64,000 bases of DNA from Archivesica marissinica (taxonomy: Eukaryota; Mollusca; Bivalvia; Venerida; Vesicomyidae), in contig CM026394.1 of the NCBI GenBank assembly GCA_014843695.1, positions 42,359,553 to 42,423,552 of the forward strand. The letters run 5' to 3'. Within the stretch, counting starts at the first letter, position 1. Each line of letters begins with the position of its first letter. Both the position numbers and the translations under genes were made by a program. Of the stretch, positions 45,601 to 57,600 are shown in pieces. Below the pieces are notes generated by a model. The model saw only the letters and a list, made by a program, of their open reading frames with translations. It made no database searches and was not told the DNA's origin.

Positions 45601-48600
45601 TCGTCTCATTGAGATGAAAACTTCAATACTATCTTAATGTGTTCTGTTGATACGAACAGACGGACAGTGCGAACACATTTTTAGAATTCGAGATCGGGGG
45701 CATAGGAAAAATATAACATAATTATATGATTATGATATATTTTTCAAAAGATTAATCTTGCAACGTTTGTAACAATATGTATCAACTCGATTATCAAGCA
45801 TGGGCGTCTGACACAGGGTTTCCTTCTACCTCTGGAAATGCCAAGGGATGTTATATCACACCCTTACATAACAAATTGATTACTGATTGGATGAGGACTC
45901 AGAATAGGTAGTTCTTACCATCCACGATTCTCTGTTATGGAAAGGATATATAATATAGAGTAATCTCTCAGAGAGCAGAGCGGAACTAGATACTAGACTA
46001 GAACAGTGAGAGTGTTACAAAGCTGGTGACATTATATAATATAGAGTATTCTCTCAGAGAGCAGAGCGGCACTAGATACTAGACTAGAACAGTCAGAGAG
46101 TTACGTACCTGGGGACGTTATATAATATAGAGTAATCTCTCAGAGAGCAGAGCGGCACTAGATACTAGACTAGAACAGTGAGAGTGTTACAAAGCTGGTG
46201 ACATTATATAATATAGAGTATTCTCTCAGAGAGCAGAGCGGCACTAGATACTAGACTAGAACAGTCAGAGAGTTACGAACCTGGGGACATTATATAATAT
46301 AGAGTAATCTCTCAGAGAGCAGAGCGGCACTAGATACTAGACTAGAACAGTCAGAGAGTTACGAACCTGGGGACATTATATAATATAGAGTAATCTCTCA
46401 GAGAGCAGAGCGGCACTAGATACTAGACTAGAACAGTCAGAGAGTTACGAACCTGGGGACATTATATAATATAGAGTAATCTCTCAGAGAGCAGAGCGGC
46501 ACTAGATACTAGACTAGAACAGTCAGAGAGTTACGAACCTGGGGACATTATATAATATAGAGTAATCTCTCAGAGAGCAGAGCGGCACTAGATACTAGAC
46601 TAGAACAGTCAGAGAGTTACGAACCTGGGGACATTATATAATATAGAGTAATCTCTCAGAGAGCAGGGCGGCACTAGATACTAGACTAGAACAGCCAGAG
46701 AGTTACGAACCTGGGGACATTATATAATATAGAGTAATCTCTCAGAGAGCAGAGCGGTACTAGATACTAGACTAGAACAGTCAGAGAGTTACGAACCTGG
46801 GGACATTATATAATATAGAGTAATCTCTCAGAGAGCAGAGCGGCACTTGATACTAGACTAGATCAGTCAGAGAGTTACGAACCTGGGGACATTATATACT
46901 ATAGAGTAGTCTCTCAGAGAGCAGAGCGGCACTAGATACTAGACTAGAACCTGGGGAATTATGTAATTCATGAACTGATTAAATATGTAGTGTTTGTCCC
47001 TATTTCAAAGAAATATATTAGTGTCCGATACGGAAATAGTACTTTGGTACACGTTCCCACTTTTGGCAGGTCGGTAAATGCAGTTTTAAGATCAGTTTTG
47101 CATTAATTATTTGTGACACTCCATGAACATGTTATTGGTGACACTCCATGAGCATGTTATTGGTGACACTCCATTAGCATGTTATTGGTGACACTCCATG
47201 AGCATGTTATTGGTGACACTCCATGAGCATGTTATTGGTGACACTCCATGAGCATGATATTGGTGACACTCCATGAGCATGTTATTGGTGACACTCCATG
47301 AGCATGTTATTGGTGACACTCCATGAGCATGTTATTGGTGACACTCCATGAGCATGTTATTGGTGACACTCCATGAGTATGTTATTGGTGACACTCCATG
47401 CATGTTATTGGTGACACTCCATGAACGTGTTATTGGTGACACTCCATGAACATGTTATTGGTGACACTCCATGAGCATGTTATTGGTGACACTCCATGAG
47501 CATGTTATTGGTGACACTCCACGAGCATGTTATTGGTGACACTCCATGAGCATGTTATTGGTGACACTCCATAGAGCATGATATTGGTGACACTCCATGA
47601 GTATGTGCGTGAATAAGACCACATCTTTGACTCATGTTAGAAATCAGACAATTTTCCATTTTAACAAAATACATACGCTTTTCCCATCTTTAAGAAATCG
47701 TTTTTGGATCCTTTAGATATCTGAACCTCTGGATAGGACAATTTGGAGATTGCCAAGGCTGCTGGGGCACTCATAACACTAGCAGACAGGAGATGGTTCG
47801 CGGGCACCTAGAACATAAGCAATTCATTTATTTTGTTGACAGGAGATGGTTCGTGGGCACCTAGAAAATAAGCAATTCGTTTATTTTGTTGACAGGAGAT
47901 GGTTCGTGGGCACCTAGAAAATAAGCAATTCGTTTATTTTGTTGACAGGAGATGGTTCGAGGGCACCTAGGAAATATGTAATTCATTTATTTTGCTGACA
48001 GGAGATGGTTCGTGTGCAACCTGAACACATAATCTATATTTCTATACACACTTCAAAGCTTTAGATAGTTGGTGGTGCAACGAACAGAATATTAACCATG
48101 CAGCCTATTTTTTATTTTAAGATTTACTAGTCATTGTTTACATGTTTCATTTATATGAAAAAGTTGGCAGTTTCTTACGGAGGTTGGTGCACCCAAGTAC
48201 TGGTTAACCGCTGGAGCCTGCCCCGGAAAGGAGTTGTTAAGTAAACTGCCCGCCGGCGATATAGCCCGAAATGGTGCTGATGCAGGCGTAAAACCCGAAA
48301 TATAACATATAATATAATATAAAAATTATAACATAATACATGTTTCATTGTGCTAATTCATGTTTTAATACGTTGAAGGTCTCACGGCAGATTGATTTAA
48401 TTGTTCAAATGAGTTCTCTCGTTAAATAAAGTCTTTATTATTATTATTATTATTATTTGATGAATGGTTGTGTACTGTTTTGCCTATGTACTTAATATGC
48501 CCTTAGTCAAGGCATTTAAATTCCACATTGTCTCTTCTCTCTCCCTCGTGACGATGGATTTCATCAGGAATGAGGTCTCGAGAGTGATTAATATAAGTTG

Positions 48601-51600
48601 TAAGTTTCACAATCGAGCTAAAATAAATTTGTATAAACTAACTGTTATATACATAAATGAGATTTTAATAAAGATAATAACTAAACAAAAGTAAAAACAG
48701 AGTACAGACATTCCAATAATCACAAACACCAAAGCTGATATAAGCTGAAATGAGTTTCGTTCTTTCCATTTTGATAAGGAATCCAATCTCACCGTCGTTA
48801 GCAGCTAATTCTCAAGATTTACTGTAAATATGTACAATAGGTGATTTGTGATAGATCTGCGTGATGCCAAATAGGTATAGTCTCTTGTAATTAATTTGAT
48901 GAATGGTTGTGTAGTGTTTTGCCTAGTATGTTGGTATGTATGCATGTGAACTGTTATATACATAGATGAGATTCCCCGATGAATGGTTGTGTAGTGTTTT
49001 GCCTAGTATGTGTGTATGTATGCATGTGAACTGTTATATACATAGATGAGATTCCCCGATGAATGGTTGTGTAGTGTTTTGCCTAGTATGTTGGTATGTA
49101 TGCATGTGAACTGTTATATACATAGATGAGATTCCCCGATGAATGGTTGTGTAGTGTTTTGCCTAGTATGTTGGTATGTATGCATGTGAACTGTTATATA
49201 CATAGATGAGATTCTATTAAGCAGGGCTCCTTCTAGGTAATATTTTTTGGGAGATGTGAGAAGGCGCGTGACTGCGTCCTTAAGGTTGTTTTATTTAATC
49301 AATTGGAACAAAATAGGGTAACAATACACAACATCACCATTAAATACAACATTTGAATAGAACTAGTGCTTTATACTTGGCTAGTATAGTTGACTGGATG
49401 AAAAACTGTGTATGAAAATTGTAAAAACGAGAAGTCAGAAGCGGGCGAAGTCAGGGTTCCTATGGCGACTATTTCGCCCACATCGCCCTCTAGAATGAGC
49501 ATAAAGATTAAAACTAAAATAAAGTAAAAACAGTTTACAAACATGCTAGCAATCACTCACACCAAAGCTGATATAAGCTCCCAGTACGCTTCCAGCGATT
49601 GTAGCAAACCCTCCAGTCATAACAGCATGTAGTTCCGATCTCGTCATGTCCTTCAACAGCGGCTTGATCAGCAGAGGAGAATCCGTCTAGTAGAAGTCAT
49701 GAAAATAAACAAGAACTTACTGCACGAGCTCAGCATTGTACGAATGACCGGTGGTGTTAATCATTTCACGATTTCAAATTCACGATTCAGCGATCTTCAC
49801 GAATTGGTGATCTCATGATGTCATCTTCACGTGGCCAGAAATAAACAAGAACTTGACCGGTGGTGACATAAACAATTTAATCATTTCACGATTTCAAATT
49901 CACGATTTAGCGATCTTCACAAATTGATGATCTCATGATTTCATCTTCACATGGCTAGATATAATGCATTTTGCTGATGATACAGAAAAGAAACTGTGCA
50001 CTTGCATCAGAGGTAAAATTTATATCATTTTAGAAACAAACATATTAAGGAAATTTGGTATCAAAATGAGCGAAATATTTGGGTAAATTAGTATAATTTG
50101 TGAAGTATTATTTTCTTCACTCATGATAGTAACTCCATAATTCTAAATGTTGGTGTGGTGCCAGTCACAGACACAAGACGCAAACATTTTGTTTGGCCTA
50201 TGGTCTATGGCCTATGGTCATATAGTAAGTAATGTTTACTAAATATAATACATGTGTGTTATTTTGTCTCATTGTCTCTTATTTGGTTGATGGCTAACCA
50301 AAACACGTCCCTGTAATACACATTCTATAGTCCAGTAGCACTGACAATCTTTGTGTGTTTTACGTTTATTTATCATCACTACCGGTTGCCCATATGAGCG
50401 ACGCCTCCTGAAGAGATTGGTCATTTTAGATTTTTGGAGGATAGTTTAATGATACAGACAGAGACCCATTCCAGAGTCTCCTCTGGTTCTTTTACGTGCA
50501 CGGTGTAAAGCACCGACTCGAGGCCTCCGTTTAAAGTCCCATCTAAAAGAATGTTAATTTTATTAGAGTCAGCCGGACTGAAAATCATCCTCCAGCTATC
50601 AACACTATATTTCTAGTATGTCTGGCTAATAACATTATAAATCGATGTATTCAATTCCAATGTAAATTTTTTAAAAGTTGAACATTTTTACAGGGGGGGC
50701 AAAATTCAACAGCTGTAGCCGTTGTTTACAGCAGATTTAACAACGGTAGATTTGTTCTATGTTTATCGGAACAATTATCAAGTCATTTTAGAATATAACT
50801 ACTTAATAGCAGCTGTTCAAAATGTCTGACATATAGTTGTTTTATATAGTAGTTGTAATTATTAAACCGATAGAACGATAATGGGTTTGCTCCGTCAAAT
50901 GAAACTAAAAGCATATTCCATAGAAAGACTAATACCAACCAATGCAACGAATATATTTCCAGCGGCGTTGATAGACTCGGCGGGTGTAGTTTGCATACAG
51001 AAAGCTAGGAATCTCCCGATTACTTTGATAATGGCCTGCATGACTCCGAGGTAATACAGGACGTTGATGACAGTGTAGAAGAATACAACTATGGACAACA
51101 CCTGTAAAATAGCACATGAATGTGTCAATTAGAACATGGACGTTTAAAATAAAACATGAACGTGTAAAATAAAACATGAACGTGTAAAATAGAACATGGA
51201 CGTGTAAAATAGAGCATGAACGTGTAAAATAGAGCATGAACGTGTACAATAGAACATGGACGTGTAAAATAGAACGTGAACATGTAAAATAGAACATGAA
51301 CGTGTAAAATAGAACATGGATGTGTAAAGGTATAGTAAAAGTTTGTTTATTATAGTGTCACCCCTATTTAAAGGGCCAAGTATGAACCAGTATACCCTGT
51401 GGTCCGGAAAGGTGTCTATTGATAAACTATGTGGCCCAAACAATGTGCATTTGTATACTATGTATTGCATCTGTTTCGCATCTGTATGACATATTTACTA
51501 TTGCTTTGCATTATAATACGACTAAATTAACGTACTTCCCGAATCCTATTTGTGCAGGAGAGTCATGCTGATCGGTAACCATGATAATTGAACATGTGTG

Positions 51601-54600
51601 GTCTCAACATTATTCACAACAATTATGAACAAAACGACGACAAAAATGACATCAGCATACGATATCATCAAATATATTTGTATACGTATTTGTAACTTTG
51701 TTATCTCCCTTACATCATTATTCTAGCATGACACGGGTTTTTTTACGTGCACGGTGTAAAGCAGCGACACCAGACCTCGGTTTAAAGTCCCATCTGAAAG
51801 ACTTTTAATTTTATTAGACTCGGATGGGGGATATAACCTGCGATCCCTGGACCGGCTGATACGGGTAGGATTCAGCCTGTTGGTCACATACATATATATG
51901 GACTTCAAATATGACATTAAAGGATAGGTTGGAACCTCGGACCGGGTAGTATGTTAGCTGCTACAGTGGTCGCCAGATCGGACATGTTGGTTTTCTCCGG
52001 GTACTCCGGTTTCCTCCCACACGAATGACCACATTTACCCCTTCATCCGCGCCAACAAGTGTGATTAATATTAGTTGTTGAAATTTGTTTCGCAATCGTT
52101 GTAAAAATAAATAAAGCTTAAAACATTCGTTGGAATGCGAATCAAGATTTTAGTTTAATCATATTTTATTGCTATATACATGTACATAATAAATTCAAAG
52201 ACATATATAATAAGAGCAAAAGCAAATGGGTTGGGCCACAAGTTCTGAACAACATTAGTAATTGGTCCTTCCCATGAGCGTATGTTGAACTTAGTGCAAT
52301 ACTGGCGAATATGTAACTTATGACATGCATATTTGAAGTATAATGAGATATTATTTATCAAGTCGAAAGGCAATTGAAACAGTGTTTGAATGATAAAAAT
52401 AAAAAAAACTCAACTTTTACTATCTCAAGAGATCGCAGGTTCGATTCACCGTCTGACCGTAATACTATTAGCAGTCATTCAGATGGGATAATGGGACATT
52501 ATACACCGATACATTATACATCGTTGCTTTACACCGGGTATGTAAATATGTGTTTGGGGCATCCTCTATATCTTGCACTATCCTCCAAATAATAAAATGA
52601 CTAATGTATACTCCCAGAGAGGTCGAAGAGATTAATCATGGGGCGCCGATACTCGTATATAAAAGTGAACATATTTACCTTCATAGCAAAGAAGTGTTGA
52701 AACCACGTGTCACCGAACAGAAATATCACACCGGTCATAACATGGTCTAGAAATTCTGCAACTCTGTCCCCTAACCACTTAAACATATCATAGCCCCATT
52801 GGGTTCGCAGTATCATCAGCGCAAATACATACTGCAGGGCTATACCCCAGTATACTGTATGCCAGTTCACCTTTGTACAAAATAGAACGAAATATACACG
52901 CATTTTATTGTGCTCTGAAAAGAAATAGAGGACAATTGTGTTTAATAGACATAATTGTGTTTAATAGACAGAACTATTTATTTCCACGAGTGGCGTTAAT
53001 TATTTCGGTGACAACGAGATGTAATAGCATTCTATCTTACTCTAATAAACACAAATATTATTGTTTGTATACAATGTATATGTAATGTACATTATTATCG
53101 AATAAATATGTTTAAACCAAATATTATATTTCTTTTATGATTTCCAATGATTTTGCTAATATAACATTAGTTATAACATTGAATTCAGTTTAACTGCCAA
53201 TGTCGGCGGGAGCCTCCTCATTTCACAACAACACAACCACTTATGTTAGTGTCAATGTTCGCATTAAGAAATAGTTTGGTCTCATTTTAGTTAGTTCCTG
53301 TTTGGTGTCAACATTAAAAACTACAGACAAAACAAATTCATTAGAATATATTACTTTAGAATTATTCTGTATTTATTATAACTGAACACGATTCAGTACC
53401 GAAGTACTCCAAACCGCGTAGGAATTCGAAACTCAAGCAGTTACAGAGAAAATGCCATCTTCCACTGTTTGAAAAGTCTATCTTACTCTAATAAACACAA
53501 ATATTCCTTTTCTTTTATGAGTTCCAATAATTTTGCTAATATAATATTAGTTATAAAATTGAATTCATTTTAACTGCCACTGTCGACGGGAGCGTCATTT
53601 CTCTACAATACACAACCACACAACCACTTATGTTAGTGTGCACATTGGTTTATATATATGGAATCCATCGCCACGAGGGAGAGAGAAGAGGCAATGTGGA
53701 CTTTAAATGCATTGCCTAAGGGCACAGTCGTAACTGCTCCAGCGTGTTTGCTGTCAATATTAAAAACTAGACAAAACAACATATTACTTTATAATTAAAT
53801 GTAACTGTACATGATCGCCAGAAAATAGCTAAAATACAAAGTACACCAAACTGGATAGGAATTCGAAACTCAAGCAGTTACAGAGAAAATTCCATAGCAT
53901 TTGTGTCCACTGAGGAACTCGATCATTTATTGAACAGCATAAAAGAAAGCACAAGTCGAGACCGTATTCACGATGGAATGTATTGCCACGAGGGAGAGGC
54001 AATGAGCACAAGTCGAGACCGTATTCACGATGGAATGCATTGCCACGAGGGAGAGACAATGAGCACAAGTCGAGACCGTATTCACGATGGAATGCATTGC
54101 CACGAGGGAGAGACAATGAGCACAAGTCGAGACCGTATTCACGATGGAATGCATTGCCACGAGGGAGAGACAATGAGCACAAGTCGAGACCGTATTCACG
54201 ATGGAATGCATTGCCACGAGGGAGAGGCAATGAGCACAAGTCGAGACCGTATTCACGATGGAATGCATTGCCACGAGGGAGAGACAATGAGTACAAGCGA
54301 GACTTGCCTGATATCACCATCGCTGTGCTTCTGATCGGTTTGAACTCACAACATTTCGGTTACGAGGCTAATACCTATGCACTGTACCACGGAGGCTCCA
54401 CTAAGCATTCAACTTTGAACATGAGCTGCATAGAACTCAACATACACTTAACGAAGATTTGTTCTTGTATCCACACAATGTCATCTTAACCACATACGCT
54501 TGGGGGTCTGGACAACTGGTTTCGGGTTCAAAACCAGAAAACATTTTTAAATTGATTTTAAAGAACACTATCATACACTATAGGTTTGCCACTATATTCT

Positions 54601-57600
54601 ACCTTTTCCTGGTTCAGTAACTTAATATTAGTGGTTCGAGTTTGACGTTGTATACATAGTTGTGGTTGTCATTTAGTGAACTGACAGACGGATCTGTAGT
54701 CCAATGGTAACATGCTGGACTGGTAATCCAGGGATCGCAGGTTCGAAACCCTGTCTGACGTTAATAAAATTAACAGTCTTTCAGTTGGGACTTTAAACCG
54801 AGGTCTCGTGTCGGTGTTGTACACCGTGCACGTAAAAGAACCAGAGGAGACTCTGGAATGGATCTCTGTCTGTATCATTGCACTACTTTAGTGGGAAATA
54901 TAAAAAACCGCAATTGGTCAACCCCATTGAAATTTGACATTTTCCTGTGGCTCAAATGCCAGTCTGTTGAAAACTACTGTCTTTTGTGCCAAAGTATTTT
55001 TGGCGAAAATCTAATGGCACTGTTTGTTATAATGGTGGCCTTTGGAAATTACAATAGCGAATGTCACTACTGAACATTCGTAGATATATGTTATGTTTCC
55101 TGTATTGTAGACGAACACACTGAAGAGCAACATATAATTCAACAACATTCGTTAACAAGTCGGATAACATATGTATATTATGTATTCTGATGTTTTAGAT
55201 TATATATGTGATAAATGAACCAACTTTATTTTGTGATTGTATTGAGGTGGTGGGGGGGGGGGCACAAACAGCTGTTGTAGTTTATACACATTTATTTTAG
55301 CTCGATTGCGAAACAAGTTATTTCAACTTATATTAATCACTCTCGAGACCTCATTGCTGATGGAATCCATCGCCACGAGGGAGAGATAAGAGGCAACGTG
55401 GAATTTAAATGCCTTGCTTAAGTGCACAATCGTAACGGCTCCAGCGGGGCTCGAACTCTGGACCTTTCGCATCTGAAGCGAACGCGTATCCACTGCGCTA
55501 TCACGACTTCCACTACAGTTGTTGTAATATGGTGACTCTCCAGCTATTATAATTATTATATACAGACAACATCCACTATGTCGAATTCCGTGGGACCAAG
55601 CAAAATACTTCGACATAACCAACGTTTGATTTAACGAAAATCGATATAAACGGAGCCAGTTATATATAACATGATAGTGTCTGAAACGGAACTTTGATCC
55701 AACTTCGAGATAACCGGATAATTCGACATAACCAACTTTGACATAACGGATGTAGACTGTACCAAATTTATGAAGCGCCCTTTTCATATAAAATACACGT
55801 TCAAAGGTGCTTTACAAATACCATACCACAGATATGTACACATAATAAATAATAGCATACCATACATCAAATTTCAAAATTAAAACAAATATAGAATTAT
55901 GATAAAGTTAAGGTAACATCTTAAAGCTAACTATAATTTAAAGAAAGTATTTAATTTAAACAAACTCGAGATAAGATGGATCGGAAACAAATATTAAAGC
56001 TAACATAAAACGAGCAACCTGGGTTGCATTGGTGTGGAAGTCGTGATAGCGCAGTGGATGCGCGTTCGCTTCAGGTGCGAAAGGTCCGGAGTTCGAGCCC
56101 CGCTGGAGCCGTTACGATTGTGCCCTTATGCAAGGCATTTAAATTCCACATTGCCTCTTCTCTCTCCTTCATGGCGATGGATTCCATCAGGAATGAGGTC
56201 TCGAGAGTGATTAATATAAGTTGAAAGAACTTGTTTCGCAATCGAGCTAAAATAAATTTGTATAAACTAACATAAAACGAATCTTGATTATTCGTAAAAG
56301 AGAACAATATGGTGGAATGCAAATAGTGGATAAACATATCAGAATAGCAATTCCATGATAATTGATATAACATTGAGACTTTAAGAGTTTGGTAAATATG
56401 TTATCTCTGGGTACCGTTTTCCTCACACACGATACTATGTTATTAAAATGTTTATCATACACTTATTAAAAATATCAGTTATTTAAAAATCAGTTCTTTT
56501 TTCAATATTGAAGTTATCCGTTCCGGTATTATTATCAGTGGAGGAATACACCGTGCTCCAGCACTTCTGTAGCATGGACTATTTTTTGTGAACCATTCCT
56601 CATGAAATCAGAAGTGATCCGTTCCGGTATTATTATCAGTGGAGGAATACACCGTGCTCCAGCACTTCTGTAGCATGAACTATTTGTTTGTATTGGACAT
56701 CTTTATAGTGTGATTTAAACATATTCCATAATCATTCCTGTTGGATGTGGTTAGCGTGCTCTTTCCTCACCAATGCAACCCAGGTTCGATCCTTGGACAT
56801 GGACATATGTGAGTTGGTAAGGTGGTCACCAGATCGGACAGGTGGGTTTTATCTGGGTACTCCGGTTTCCTCCCACACGAATTACCACATATATACTTTC
56901 ATCTGCGCCAACGAGAGTGATTAATATAAGTTGTTAAAACTTGCTTCGCAATCGTTGTAAAATAAATAAAGTTTAGAGTTTAAATATTTCTTAAATATAA
57001 TCATTATACATATACGTTACTGTTTCATAATAACATCACTACCATAAATACATTATTATCAAATTTGCTTAAGCAACAAAACAGTTTAATTTGTGTCATT
57101 CTCACTGCTAGACATCCCCTGTATCTCTCCCTTATACAGCATAGGGGCACACATGCGCACGTACGCACGCAATGCACGCATGCACGTACGTACATACGCA
57201 CGCACACACGTACGCACACACGCACACACCTACGCACGCATGGCACATTTTGCATGGGTAGTCACATGAGGTGTAACAAATATCGTTTGTTGTAGGTGAC
57301 TAATTCTGACTACGCTGGCTGTTGTAACTTTGAATCCTGTGCACAAGTCCGGCAACTGATGTATTAATGTCACGTTACGGACTCGCAGTTAGTCGATATT
57401 TAGTAGATACAAAAAACGTAAAGTGTTTGTTTATTATAGTGTCACCCCTATGTAAAGGGCTAGCCATTTCTGACTGACAAGACACCTCTTTTTATGAACA
57501 TAAGTACTTCCCGAATCCTATGCTTGTATGCCAGGCTGGTAGGCAATCTGTAACCATTTTTTAACTAGCTGGTGGCTCACTAACTGGCCATATCAGAACG

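Noticed and set aside
53829..54489. Frames of 115 to 168 residues in four readings
   Set aside because: 57-bp SINE-derived minisatellite; period divisible by three keeps several frames open.
55323..55787. 154-residue frame
   Set aside because: Reads across a SINE-b and a MITE; no domain.
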